The translations under genes and the position numbers were made by a program. Positions 52,439 to 61,817 of a stretch of 64,000 bases of DNA are shown in pieces (within the stretch, counting starts at the first letter, position 1; every line of letters starts with the position of its first letter). The stretch is from JANNSO01 sp964485395. GTDB lineage: Bacteria > Spirochaetota > Spirochaetia > Treponematales > UBA12059. The stretch lies in NCBI GenBank assembly GCA_964485395.1, contig CAZAJF010000012.1, positions 33,868-97,867 on the forward strand. Reading direction: 5' to 3'. The notes beneath the pieces are model-generated. The model was not told where the DNA came from. It did not search any database and worked only from the letters and a program-made list of their open reading frames with translations.

Positions 52439-53217
52439 GCATAGTTCCTTGCACCGAAAAGAGCGGTACCGATTCGCACCAGTGTGGCTCCTTCCTCAAT
52501 CGCGATTTCCAGGTCATTTGTCATGCCCATAGACAAGGTGTCAAACATAGGAAAGTCAAAAAGCGTTCGCGCCTCATCAAAAGCTATCTTGCACGCCCTG
52601 AAAGACCTCTGGATCGGCAAAGGATCATCGGTATAGGGAGCCATGGTCATAAGCCCTCTAACTCGAATGGAAGATTCATGCCTACAAAGTTTTAGACCCT
52701 CATAAAGAGCCTCGGAATCGGGGAAACCGCTTTTACTTTCTTCCCCCGTGTGCAATTCAAAAAGGAGATCGAGCTTCTTTTCAGCTGAATCAGCCTTTTT
52801 TATCAATTCTTTTAAGATTGCGAGCGAATCAACGGATTGGATGCAATCAAAAACCTCAAGCGCTTTTTTTGCCTTGTTACTCTGCAAGTGTCCAAGCAGA
52901 TGCAACTTGAAATCCCGTTCTCCTGGGTTTCCTATTTGCGCGTATTTTTCCGTGGCTTCCTGTACGCGATTTTCGCCGAAATTCCGAAGTCCGGCTTTGT
53001 AGGCGGCTTGAACTGCCTGCACCGGATTAAACTTTGTTACGGCAAGCAGCGTTATTTCTGAACTGATACGGGAAGCTTTTTCGCAAGCCGCGGCAATTCT
53101 TACGCCCACCGCGGCGATATTCTTACTGATAGCTTCGTCATACCCGGAACTTCCCGGTTCGAAGGGAATTGCAGGGAGTCTTGGGGTAAGGGAACCGGGA
53201 AACTCGGGATTCGGCAT
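52435..53217 (-). CDS. YggS-family pyridoxal-phosphate homeostasis protein
   Basis: A 260-residue PLP-binding protein. The PLP Lys is in LLAVTKFNPVQAVQ (about residue 57), followed by GLRNFGENRVQEATEKY, the C-terminal signature region LSMGMTNDLEIAIEEGATLVRIGTALFG (in pieces) being complete. The family controls free PLP and amino-acid balance rather than catalysing a reaction. The start codon overlaps the stop of the oxidoreductase gene (TAATG), so they are co-translated. Confidence 0.92.
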   Translation of the reverse strand: MPNPEFPGSLTPRLPAIPFEPGSSGYDEAISKNIAAVGVRIAAACEKASRISSEITLLAVTKFNPVQAVQAAYKAGLRNFGENRVQEATEKYAQIGNPGERDFKLHLLGHLQSNKAKKALEVFDCIQSVDSLAILKELIKKADSAEKKLDLLFELHTGEESKSGFPDSEALYEGLKLCRHESSIRVRGLMTMAPYTDDPLPIQRSFRACKIAFDEARTLFDFPMFDTLSMGMTNDLEIAIEEGATLVRIGTALFGARNYA

Positions 53218-55094
53218 TACAAGAAGTCCCGTAACGATTCGTCGATGCCTTTACGCACCTCAAACCAGAAATTCAACGCCGCTTCGGCGGGATCCTTCTG
53301 AAAAGCCTCCACCCACTGCCCAAGTACAGGATCCGCATTGCTTTCGATTTTTTGCAACCTCTCGAGGAAAGTTCGTACCAATTCTACATTTCGCGTACTT
53401 TCCCAATATATTCCGGCGTTTCTGCTATTTATTCGGCTGGCGGCGCTGGAGATCGATGCAAGGTACGATTCCTTTTTGCCGTAAATCGCATCGATCGCAG
53501 CGGGAAGCATTTCTTCAGCCCAGCCTCGATGAAACCGGCAAACGCCCGCGTTATCCATGATCAGCTCTTTTTTGAGTCGTTCGGCGCATTTTTTACCAAG
53601 TTCTCGGGGAGGCAGAAATTCCCCTCCGTAATGCATGTAATATTTACCCATGATAGCCATAGGAGCCAAAACGCCGGGAGTCCAATACTGGTTCGGAACC
53701 ATCCAGCCTTTACGACCGTTGGCAGTATACACAAAAGAATCGAGTATGCGTATTCCCTTTGCCTTACGGACGGATCGAGCCCACTTTCGCGCACCTTCGC
53801 TCAAATCAAGCAGGCCCTTTTTTGCGACGATCGCATCGATCAGTTCAACGCCGAGCTGCGCATTGTGCAAGGAATCGGCTACTACGTCAAACCCTTCCAT
53901 GTTCCAACGGGGCTTTTTCGTAACACCGAGATCTTCGGGCGTGAGCGCTCCGGAATCCAGGCAATCCATTAGCCAAGCAACGACCCCGCCGCCCGAAATA
54001 GCGTCGAGCCCGGCCGCATCCGAGGCCTTATTCAAAAGTTCCGCGGCACGTTGGTCAAACACGCCGCAGAGTGGGCCCAACGCCTGGTACGGTTCATAAT
54101 CCTTCTTGAACTCGCCTTGCATTTTCTTGCACACGGCCGCGCAGGGTTCGCCGCATGTCGCCTGCTGTTTACCCTTGATCGTTTCATCGTTGAACTGCTT
54201 GAGATAATGGCCGACTATGAAGTCCTGATGCAGTTTCTTTCGCTGTTCTTCCGTCCACGAAAAAGAGCGATAATTAAGCGCGATCATTTTTCCGCCGACT
54301 GTCGCGTAATTGACGCCCAGGGTTCCGCCCGTCTCGAATTTCGGGTCGAAGCGGTATTTCGTGGTTGCCTCAAAATCTTTTACGGCTAGCTTTTGCTTAT
54401 ACTTTTCTTCGAACCATCCATCGGCCACGCTGCGATCCCTAAAGTCCTCATCGATTACGGTACCTCCGTAGATTACCGCAACGATACCGTGATCGCCGCA
54501 CAGCTTGGAACCGAAACCGCCTCGGCCGGCCCAGGTATCCACAAAAGTGGCTTTGCCGTCCTTTACCGGTGCCGACAGGATTCCCGCAAAATCGGTGCTT
54601 TGCGCCGCGGGACCTACGGAAAGCGCCCGATAGTCGCCATGGTAGCGCGGACCAAAGCTCTGCAGCGCCTCATCCATCATGGAATACGCACCGGTTCTAC
54701 CCTTGGCCCATACAGCCTCCGCATTGACGGGAACCACCTCCACTTCGACTTCCTCGCCATGGTCGCGATTCAGGTATAGAATCGAGGGAACCGGGGATTT
54801 GCCCACGATTGAAACCATATTGATTCCCAGGTTGTCAAAAACAAGGCCCGCCCCACCCATGCTGGAAATATAGAAACCGCGCCAGCAAGGAGAAAATCCG
54901 TTGACGATCAGGCGATTTGACCCGGGCAGAATAGAGCCCGCGAACAAACCGGTACCGATGTTCAAGCTCATATAACGTCCGGCGAGATGAAGCCCCAGGT
55001 CCACCGGGCCAAAATAATCCACCAGCGGATAGCGCCTGATTTTATAAAAACCCGAAGACGCATCGATGAACAAAACTTTTTGCGCCTGCTCCAT
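53217..55094 (-). CDS. tungsten-type aldehyde:ferredoxin oxidoreductase
   Basis: A 625-residue AOR-family enzyme, oxidising aldehydes to acids with reduction of ferredoxin (family knowledge). The N-terminal domain binds the pterin (LNIGTGLFAGSILPGSNR; WAGRGGFGSKLCGDHG, the family GRGGLGAVMG-like loop). Cluster ligands appear as C314, C318 and C322 in TCGEPCAAVC, with a late Cys in NAGVCRFHRGW. The spacing C-x3-C-x3-C differs from the common C-x2-C-x3-C. The ATG at 55094 follows AAGGAG. It is in an operon with a methyltransferase and the YggS-like gene. Confidence 0.93.
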   Translation of the reverse strand: MEQAQKVLFIDASSGFYKIRRYPLVDYFGPVDLGLHLAGRYMSLNIGTGLFAGSILPGSNRLIVNGFSPCWRGFYISSMGGAGLVFDNLGINMVSIVGKSPVPSILYLNRDHGEEVEVEVVPVNAEAVWAKGRTGAYSMMDEALQSFGPRYHGDYRALSVGPAAQSTDFAGILSAPVKDGKATFVDTWAGRGGFGSKLCGDHGIVAVIYGGTVIDEDFRDRSVADGWFEEKYKQKLAVKDFEATTKYRFDPKFETGGTLGVNYATVGGKMIALNYRSFSWTEEQRKKLHQDFIVGHYLKQFNDETIKGKQQATCGEPCAAVCKKMQGEFKKDYEPYQALGPLCGVFDQRAAELLNKASDAAGLDAISGGGVVAWLMDCLDSGALTPEDLGVTKKPRWNMEGFDVVADSLHNAQLGVELIDAIVAKKGLLDLSEGARKWARSVRKAKGIRILDSFVYTANGRKGWMVPNQYWTPGVLAPMAIMGKYYMHYGGEFLPPRELGKKCAERLKKELIMDNAGVCRFHRGWAEEMLPAAIDAIYGKKESYLASISSAASRINSRNAGIYWESTRNVELVRTFLERLQKIESNADPVLGQWVEAFQKDPAEAALNFWFEVRKGIDESLRDFL

Positions 55095-55130
55095 ACTCGC
55101 TCCTTGCTCTGTGCCTGGAATCATCGCCGG

Positions 55131-55982
55131 TCAAGCTACCGGCAAAGCCCTTAAAACCATGACGTCACCCCAACCGGTCGCCTTTGCCAAAGCGTCCAAC
55201 GGCTTTTTAAGAAATGCCGGCCGCATTCCCGCAGGCCACCCGCCCCAGGTTCCGGAATAATCCACCCGAAAGCCGTTTTCTTCCAGAAGGCCGCTGAGCG
55301 TCCTGATCGAGAATAGGTAAAGATGGTCGCGAATTGCGCTTCTCCAGGCTTGCCCGCGCATAAGCGCCTGGAAGCTGTCGACATTCGGAGTTATTAAATA
55401 TAAAGCTCCCGTCAGTTTGATGATCCGCCGCAACTCTCGAACGAACCCTCTCGGATCGTTGAGATGCTCCACCAGATGCAATGCCATGATCGCGTCGAAC
55501 CGTTCGCCCTCGAGCTGCATTTGTTCCAGAAATCCGGTCCGCACGTCGATGTGAAAATAATCCCTCGCATACTCGGCCATGCCCGGCCCGATTTCTACTC
55601 CGAGAACCCGCCATCCGCGGTCGTTGAAAGAAGATAACAACGCGCCGGTCGCGCATCCGATTTCCAGTATTTCAGGCGCTGCGCCGACAATCTCCATCTC
55701 CGGCCTCAATCCTGCCTGCGCCAGACTCTTTAAAGCTATCTCCCGGTATTCCAGATGCCTGCGCGTCTCGTAGGCTAGATAGTCCCCATCATACCTCGCG
55801 TGAATCGCTTCCGGTACCGGCTGCGGATCCTGGCGCCATAGACTGCATTCCTTGCATCGTATGAAAATAACGCCCTGTGCTTGCCATCTTTTCCCCGCGG
55901 ATATTCCACCGCAAAGAGGGCAGGGTTTTTCGAGCAAGTTTTCGGTGCGCGGGGCGGTCGCGAAAGTACGGAGCTCCTGCAT
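55131..55982 (-). CDS. class I methyltransferase with N-terminal zinc ribbon
   Basis: A 283-residue protein. Residues 18-45 contain two Cys pairs (CPLCG and CKEC), a small zinc ribbon. The SAM domain starts at about residue 100: ILEIGCATGALLSSF, then VLGVEIGPGMAEYA and FDAIMALHLVEHLNDP, as in UbiE/Coq-like enzymes that methylate sugars or small molecules. The start is one base after the stop of the upstream M23-like gene. The role in the oxidoreductase operon is unclear. Confidence 0.85.
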   Translation of the reverse strand: MQELRTFATAPRTENLLEKPCPLCGGISAGKRWQAQGVIFIRCKECSLWRQDPQPVPEAIHARYDGDYLAYETRRHLEYREIALKSLAQAGLRPEMEIVGAAPEILEIGCATGALLSSFNDRGWRVLGVEIGPGMAEYARDYFHIDVRTGFLEQMQLEGERFDAIMALHLVEHLNDPRGFVRELRRIIKLTGALYLITPNVDSFQALMRGQAWRSAIRDHLYLFSIRTLSGLLEENGFRVDYSGTWGGWPAGMRPAFLKKPLDALAKATGWGDVMVLRALPVA

Positions 55983-55983
55983 A

Positions 55984-56844
55984 TTATTGTACGGTTACAG
56001 GCCAGCTATATTCCCGCCGATTGCCCGCAAAATCGCTTAAAACCAACGAGATCACCGTCTTTCCCCTGGCCAGGTTGAAGGTGCCCAGGCGTAAGTAGCC
56101 CTCTTCCGAAATAACGTCGACTCCGGCTTTGTCCGAGCCGGAAAGATACAAGGGAATTCCTCGTTCCGCACCTACCGAATCAAAACCATATCGGGTTTGT
56201 TCCGCGCCGTCAAAAGATAGAATGACGTAGAACGGGAGGCCTTTAGAGTTATTGGGTAAGGATTCCTCGGCATCGAGAAGTAATTCCCATGCCCCTTGTT
56301 TAATGCTCTTTGCCTGTTCGATATGGATTTCATTGCTCTCGGACTTAAGCACGAGGGCTTTTACGACGGGAGACACGGTATCCGTGATTATTGGCATTAT
56401 CGAAAAAGGATGGATAAAACGCCTTGAACTGCGATCGTAGGTATAAAAAACAAAGCCGGGCCGGGATGTATTCGAGCTCTTGGAAAGCCGGCCGAGAATA
56501 TCCCCTTCACGCACGACCGAAAGATACGTAGACACCGTTCCAGGTTGCATACCGGTATAAACGCTCATGATTTCCTGCGTATGGGCCAGCGCAAGCAGGG
56601 AACCTCCGGGAACGGGAAACCCGCAGGGCAAAATAGGGGCGTCTACCGCAAACAACAGTTCACCATCCGATGCCGCCTGGATCACCGTATCATCCCCGAT
56701 AAATTCGGTGCCGCGCAAAAAAGGAAGATTATTGTTGGCCCCAAACGTAAATCGTATTAGTTTTTCGTTCAGCGGCCAAATATAGGCATAGATAGCCGCA
56801 ACGCCCGAAAGGCAAAAAAGACAAATGATTATTTTTTTCAGCAT
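55984..56844 (-). CDS. exported M23-fold protein lacking catalytic residues
   Basis: A 286-residue protein with an N-terminal signal or anchor helix (residues 4-24). Residues about 40-155 follow the beta pattern of M23 domains: GDDTVIQAASDGELLFAV, GGSLLALAHTQEIMSVYTGM, VREGDILGRLSKSS, GFVFYTYDRSSRRFIHPFSIMP. The metal ligands are missing: no H-x-H, and the position of the first His is not conserved. A second beta-sandwich-like part (about 160-286) follows. It is probably a non-enzymatic envelope regulator, as in NlpD/EnvC-type proteins. Flanked by one-base gaps in the operon. Confidence 0.7.
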   Translation of the reverse strand: MLKKIIICLFCLSGVAAIYAYIWPLNEKLIRFTFGANNNLPFLRGTEFIGDDTVIQAASDGELLFAVDAPILPCGFPVPGGSLLALAHTQEIMSVYTGMQPGTVSTYLSVVREGDILGRLSKSSNTSRPGFVFYTYDRSSRRFIHPFSIMPIITDTVSPVVKALVLKSESNEIHIEQAKSIKQGAWELLLDAEESLPNNSKGLPFYVILSFDGAEQTRYGFDSVGAERGIPLYLSGSDKAGVDVISEEGYLRLGTFNLARGKTVISLVLSDFAGNRREYSWPVTVQ

Positions 56845-56847
56845 CGA

Positions 56848-57918
56848 TCATTCCTCCTTGAAATCGATACGACTCAGACCGGAATCGTATCCCAAGAACA
56901 GGTGGCGATCGCTAAAGCGGTAGAATTCCGTTTCGGGCGGCAGGCGAGTCCTGCCCAGCAGGCGATCAGGGGGAGAAAAAACTACAAGCTCGACGTTGCC
57001 CTTGCTTTTGGCCATGATAAAATAGAGATCTTTTTTATATCCCTGATGTACCGTAAAGGTCTCGGCCTTGACGGGTAACATTGCGTTTTCCTTGCCGTCG
57101 AGCGAAAAAACCCCGATACCCTCCGGTTGTTGGTATAACACATACCGATCATCCGGTAAAATAAAAACGGAGACCGGAGTTCTAAAATCAGATTCCAGGT
57201 AGCGATGCGCGACAACTCGATAATCCTTGTCTCCCCTACCCAAAACGACAAGGCGCTGTCGGTCTATTCCGCTGACCATGGCTACATAATTACCGGTCAC
57301 GGAACTGGAAATTCCGAGAATTACCTGCAGACGACTTCCCCCGGGGGTAAACGATAGAAGTTGTTTTCCCGTTTTATCGAGTATTTCGACGGATCCGTCT
57401 ATTAGGCCGGCAACGCTCACGGATTCATTGGCGTCAAAACCGCTGACTTGACAGGGAAACGTATAATTCCAGAGCGGTTTCCCAAGATCAGAATAGGCAA
57501 CAAGCCCCATAGCGTCGTAGCTTGTCGAGAACAAGCGGTTTCTGATAAAAAACGGGATCTCGGCGGGGGGAATGCTTCCGAGTTTTTCTCCCTGCATATT
57601 CATTACGGTTTTTACGGCGGCATTGCCGGGAGGAAGGGTAAGCCAAGAATTTTCGCCCATCAGGACGGCGGAAGACGGAGGTTCAACTGAGTAGGTAGCG
57701 CCTTCGGGGTTAAAAAATCCGGCTTTTCCACCGATGGAAAACGTGAAATCGGTCCCCGCGGGAGGCAAGGCGGGATCACTGGTTATTTTTTTATACCATA
57801 CCGGCCTGGCCGTGAACTCCGGAGGAAGCGGTTCGGGGAATAAAAAAAAACAAACAAGAAGAAATAGAGAAAAAAGTATCCAGAAAGCTGTCGGATTTCG
57901 CCGGTTCTCATCAATCAC
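56848..57918 (-). CDS. membrane-anchored beta-propeller-like protein
   Basis: A 356-residue protein with one N-terminal membrane helix (about residues 11-28) and an extracytoplasmic region of repeated four-stranded units (LVAYSDLGKPLWNYTF, AGLIDGSVEILDKTGKQLLSF, DRYVLYQQPEGIGVFSLDGKE, HLFLGYDSGLSRIDF) like PQQ or WD40 blades. No family name can be given. It starts with GTG at 57918 and is the first gene of the oxidoreductase operon, which runs with gaps of a few bases to 52019. Confidence 0.65.
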   Translation of the reverse strand: MIDENRRNPTAFWILFSLFLLVCFFLFPEPLPPEFTARPVWYKKITSDPALPPAGTDFTFSIGGKAGFFNPEGATYSVEPPSSAVLMGENSWLTLPPGNAAVKTVMNMQGEKLGSIPPAEIPFFIRNRLFSTSYDAMGLVAYSDLGKPLWNYTFPCQVSGFDANESVSVAGLIDGSVEILDKTGKQLLSFTPGGSRLQVILGISSSVTGNYVAMVSGIDRQRLVVLGRGDKDYRVVAHRYLESDFRTPVSVFILPDDRYVLYQQPEGIGVFSLDGKENAMLPVKAETFTVHQGYKKDLYFIMAKSKGNVELVVFSPPDRLLGRTRLPPETEFYRFSDRHLFLGYDSGLSRIDFKEE

Positions 57919-57969
57919 GTTTGTGCTCCGCAGTGCGGCATTCCCTTTTCTCGGAACGCCTCAAAATAC

Positions 57970-57998
57970 TTTTCAATACACACGAAATGGTATATACT
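57970..57998 (+). promoter_or_regulatory. promoter of cdd
   Basis: TTTTCA (57970-57975), 17-base spacer, TATACT (57993-57998); the ATG is at 58035. Confidence 0.5.
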
Positions 57999-58034
57999 AA
58001 AGTGCTAATCAGTCAATAAGAAAAATGGAGCCCT

Positions 58035-58436
58035 ATGAAAGCAATGGAACTTTTTCTGCTGGCAACGGCGGCAGCCCATCATGCGCATGCGCCTTATTCC
58101 CATTTCAGGGTAGGAGCGGCGCTCCTCTGCGAAGACGGTACGGTCATTACAGGCGCTAACGTGGAAAACAGGTCGTTCGGCTTGACTATTTGCGCGGAAA
58201 GATCAGCCTTGGTAGCCGCAATTTCCCAAGGGAAAAAGCACTTCAAGGCATTGGCCATTTCCTGTCCCGATGCGGCTTATCCGGTCAGTCCCTGTGGCGC
58301 GTGCAGGCAGGTAATCAGCGAGTTTGTACGACCGGACTTTCCTATTTGCTTCGGCGGTGCCGACGGGAAGCTCGTGGAAACGACGATGGCTGAACTCATG
58401 CCCTATGACGCATTGCATGAGCTCGCCGACAAATAG
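58035..58436 (+). CDS. cdd: cytidine deaminase
   Basis: A 133-residue homotetrameric-type cytidine deaminase turning cytidine into uridine. Zinc-site motifs are TICAERSAL (Cys and catalytic Glu) and PCGACRQVI (two Cys); the substrate-binding NVENRSFGL precedes them. Length is normal. A GGAG precedes the ATG. It is monocistronic and converges on the minus-strand recN block. Confidence 0.95.
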   Translation: MKAMELFLLATAAAHHAHAPYSHFRVGAALLCEDGTVITGANVENRSFGLTICAERSALVAAISQGKKHFKALAISCPDAAYPVSPCGACRQVISEFVRPDFPICFGGADGKLVETTMAELMPYDALHELADK

Positions 58437-58444
58437 CCGTTTCT

Positions 58445-59260
58445 TTATATTTTTTTGGCTTCTTCTTCCTGTTTTTTCTTGTCGGCCTCGAGTTTGCCGG
58501 TCCATATCTCTATTTTTTTCTTGAGCTCATCCGCTTCACTGCGCTCATTGAAAACGATATACAGTCTACGCAGTGCGCTCAAGAATACGATAGCCTGCTT
58601 AAAATCGTCATGTTTCAGGGAAAAAATCTCATATTTTTCCCGGTATTTGTCCGCAGTCGACTGAAAAAGCCTTTTTACGTTTGCGACATATGACGTCACG
58701 ATCATCCTATTCGGTGAGGTTAGCTCCATATCCAGGAAAGCTTTCTTGAGATCTAGCAGATTTTTGGAAATCGTGGCCAGCTTACCCCACATTTCAACGA
58801 ACGACCATTTCCATTTTGAATTCGCGCCGTAACCTTCTTCAATTTCCTTTATGGCAAAGCCGATTTTCATGAATAATTCAAACCGATCGGTATAGCTGAT
58901 ATCGGCGATTTCCTTTAGATTTTCCTCGTATTCCGAGAATGGAGCATCGATATACGCAGTAACGATGTCTTCAATGTATTTTATGGAGCGGACCAGCGAC
59001 TTGCGCGCTTCGGCAAGGGCATCCTCGTTTTTTATACCGAGCAGAGAAACCGAAAGCGTGTTCAATAGAATGTGATACGAGGTAAGCGACAGCATCTCTT
59101 GGCTCAGCTTGATCCGCGCATAGCCTTGCCCCTGATTTCCCGGCTGTTTCAGCAACGTGAGGAGCGATTGTTCTTTCGCAAGGAATGCATCGATCGTGGT
59201 TTTATATTCCTTGACTTTCGCCGCATAACGGTTCCGTTGTTCCTGTGTAATTTTTGCCAT
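58445..59260 (-). CDS. spirochaete-type helical protein downstream of recN
   Basis: A 271-residue, Lys/Glu-rich, almost wholly helical protein with a C-terminal charged tail. No signal peptide, no span, no known motif. A gene of similar kind follows recN in Treponema as far as I recall. Its ATG overlaps the recN stop codon (TGATG), so expression is coupled to recN; it may assist DNA repair, but that is only context. Confidence 0.6.
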   Translation of the reverse strand: MAKITQEQRNRYAAKVKEYKTTIDAFLAKEQSLLTLLKQPGNQGQGYARIKLSQEMLSLTSYHILLNTLSVSLLGIKNEDALAEARKSLVRSIKYIEDIVTAYIDAPFSEYEENLKEIADISYTDRFELFMKIGFAIKEIEEGYGANSKWKWSFVEMWGKLATISKNLLDLKKAFLDMELTSPNRMIVTSYVANVKRLFQSTADKYREKYEIFSLKHDDFKQAIVFLSALRRLYIVFNERSEADELKKKIEIWTGKLEADKKKQEEEAKKI

Positions 59261-60954
59261 CAGCTTCCCCGTATTCCCGCATATTTCGCGAGCAAATCCT
59301 GTGCATGCTGAATCGAACTTGGTGCATCGGCGTCTCCGGAAAGCATTCGCGCTATTTCCCTGATTCGGGAAGGCGCATCCAGCAACGATAACTGCGTAAT
59401 TGTACGCCCGCCATCAACACGTTTTTCGACCTTATAGTGATTATCGGCGCGAACTGCGATAGAGGCTAGATGAGTAATGCATAAAACCTGCTTTTTTGCC
59501 GCTATTCCGTTTAAATGCTCCCCGACACTCATAGCAACCTCACCGCCAATACCGGTATCAACCTCATCGAAGATCATCGTCGGTACGGAATCGGTGCTGA
59601 CCAGCATGGTTTTTATAGCCAACATGACGCGCGATAACTCGCCGCCGGAAGCAACGGCAGCCAGGGATCGATCCGGCTCTCCCTTGTTCGCGGATATCAA
59701 GAACTCTGGTTCATCGACTCCATAGGGCCCTACGACCACTTTCCCGCTATCCAAGGCTTTTCTCGGCAGGCTTACGATAAAGCGGGCATGAAGCATTCCA
59801 AGCGTCGACAATATTTTAACGACGCCTGTTTCCAGGCTTTTTGCGGCAGCAGCCCGCTTTGCGCTCAGGTTCTCAGCCGATTTCAGCACAAGTTCCTCAG
59901 CCTTTGAGATTTCTATACGCAACGACTCCAATTCCGCATCGCGATTTTGCATGGTGAGCATCTTGGCAAGGGCTTCTTCCCGGTATGCCAGGATATCTTC
60001 TATCGATTTTCCATACTTCCTCTTTAGTTTCTGGATTATCGATAAGCGGGTTTCGATTTCTTCCAGCCGACCCGGGTCGCTATGAAGCTGTTCAAAATAA
60101 TCACGAATAGTCTGAGCGCTGTCCTCCAGCTCAAAATAAGCACCCTCGATGCCCACGGAAATTGGAGCCAGTTTTGAATCGAGCGATTGTATATACTCCA
60201 GATGAGTCCGCGCCTTGCGCAGTTTTGCTAAAATACCGTCAGGGTCTGAAAGCAGCTCCTTTAAAGATGCCACGCTTCCAAAAAGCTTTTCAAATTGGGA
60301 TATCCTCTTTTCCTCTTCAAGAAGTTCCTCATCCTCTCCGATTTTCAAAGCCGCCAAGGTAATCTCATCAATAGCAAATTGCAGCAATTCAATTTCCCGT
60401 TCCGAAGCGTTTCCTGCCTGCAACAAACGCTCAAAGGCTTTTCTTCGTACGCAAAGCTCTTGGTAGAGCAGCGAGTACTCGATCACCTCGGCCTCGATTC
60501 CAGCGTAACGGTCTAAAAGGCTTCGTTGTTTTTCGGGTTTAAGAAGATTCAATCCTTCTCGCTGGCCGTGAACCTCTACCAAGCATGCGGTAAAATCCGC
60601 AAGATCTTGCCTGACGGCCGGCATATTCTGAATATAAATGGCGCCTCTGCCCGTTTTTTTTAAGCTTCGCTTAACGAGAACGGTTCCGTCCTCGCAGTCT
60701 ATATCATGATTTTTAAGCCACTCGAGCGCTTCGTCGTTCCCGTCTACCGCGAATATTCCGCTTACCAGGGTCTCTTCAGCGCCGGCGCGGATAATTCCGG
60801 TTTCTGCCTTCGCGCCTAAAAGAAAGCCCAAGGCCCCAATAAGAATCGATTTTCCCGCGCCTGTCTCACCCGTCAGAAGATTCAATCCTTTTTGAAAATG
60901 AATGGTAAGTTTATCGATTATCGCATAATCGCGAACCATTAGCTCTTCAAGCAT
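59260..60954 (-). CDS. recN: DNA repair protein RecN
   Basis: A 564-residue SMC-like ATPase for double-strand-break repair. Walker A is LTGETGAGKSILIGAL (about residues 28-43), a long coiled coil spans about 160-370 and ABC signature VASGGELSRVMLAIK and Walker B TMIFDEVDTGIGG follow, with the C-terminal LCITHLASIA. Complete. It overlaps the NAD kinase gene by eight bases. Confidence 0.95.
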   Translation of the reverse strand: MLEELMVRDYAIIDKLTIHFQKGLNLLTGETGAGKSILIGALGFLLGAKAETGIIRAGAEETLVSGIFAVDGNDEALEWLKNHDIDCEDGTVLVKRSLKKTGRGAIYIQNMPAVRQDLADFTACLVEVHGQREGLNLLKPEKQRSLLDRYAGIEAEVIEYSLLYQELCVRRKAFERLLQAGNASEREIELLQFAIDEITLAALKIGEDEELLEEEKRISQFEKLFGSVASLKELLSDPDGILAKLRKARTHLEYIQSLDSKLAPISVGIEGAYFELEDSAQTIRDYFEQLHSDPGRLEEIETRLSIIQKLKRKYGKSIEDILAYREEALAKMLTMQNRDAELESLRIEISKAEELVLKSAENLSAKRAAAAKSLETGVVKILSTLGMLHARFIVSLPRKALDSGKVVVGPYGVDEPEFLISANKGEPDRSLAAVASGGELSRVMLAIKTMLVSTDSVPTMIFDEVDTGIGGEVAMSVGEHLNGIAAKKQVLCITHLASIAVRADNHYKVEKRVDGGRTITQLSLLDAPSRIREIARMLSGDADAPSSIQHAQDLLAKYAGIRGS

Positions 60955-61804
60955 TTGGTCCTCCCGACCAATTCAGCTTCGCGCGTAAAACCTGATAGAA
61001 AGATCCTCGCGCTGCGCAGAACAATTTTATACGGTGCTCGGACTGCTTAAAAAAAACACGATCCCCTTCCTCGAGGTAGAAATAATCCTGCCCATCCACT
61101 GTCAGCACCGTAGTTTCTCGCTGTTTCTGCTCAACATAAACTTCGATCGTTTCGTGACCGGGAATCACGAGCGGCCTGTTGGAAAGCGCTAAAGGGCAAA
61201 TGGGATTAAACACCATGGCATCCATGTCAGGGTCGAGGATAGGTCCGCCAGCCGCCAGGGAATAGGCGGTGGAACCCGTAGGGGTCGCCACGATCACACC
61301 GTCGGAGCGATAGGTCCCCAAGGAGGAGCCGCTGATGTTTATACTCAAGTTGACTATTTTTGCGAGCCCCGCACCGGAAACGACCCCGTCGTTCATGGCG
61401 ATCGACCGGGATAGAACGACGCCTTCGCGTTGAACTTCAATACCGAGCATCGCACGGCTGGACAACGGGAGATTACCCGATTCAGCCTTGATGAGATATT
61501 CGTACCATTGGGAGCTCTTAACCCAGGCAATAAATCCAAGGCTGCCGAGGTTTACAGGCAATATGGGAATTCCGGTAGAGGCTGCAAGCCTCGTCGCATA
61601 CAACACGGTGCCATCCCCGCCCAAGGTAATTATTATATCGATATTGTCCATGCAAGGATGTTGCGCAGGCTTTCCCTCAAAGACAAAAAGCGTTACGATA
61701 CGCCCTTCATCCTGCAGACGGATTTGAATATCTTTGGCATATCGTTCAGCATCCGCTTTTTGCCTGTTCGCGATAACCAGAATCCGGGCCGGATGATCTA
61801 TCAC
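60947..61804 (-). CDS. nadK: NAD kinase
   Basis: A 285-residue enzyme phosphorylating NAD to NADP. The diacylglycerol-kinase-like motif GGDGT appears in IITLGGDGTVLYATR, and the NE/D motif region is RSIAMNDGVVSG; SDGVIVATPTGSTAYSLAAGGPI is the second family signature (cited in pieces). The start is GTG at 61804. Its end overlaps recN by eight bases. Confidence 0.94.
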   Translation of the reverse strand: MIDHPARILVIANRQKADAERYAKDIQIRLQDEGRIVTLFVFEGKPAQHPCMDNIDIIITLGGDGTVLYATRLAASTGIPILPVNLGSLGFIAWVKSSQWYEYLIKAESGNLPLSSRAMLGIEVQREGVVLSRSIAMNDGVVSGAGLAKIVNLSINISGSSLGTYRSDGVIVATPTGSTAYSLAAGGPILDPDMDAMVFNPICPLALSNRPLVIPGHETIEVYVEQKQRETTVLTVDGQDYFYLEEGDRVFFKQSEHRIKLFCAARGSFYQVLRAKLNWSGGPNA

Positions 61805-61817
61805 AGCTACCCTTTCG

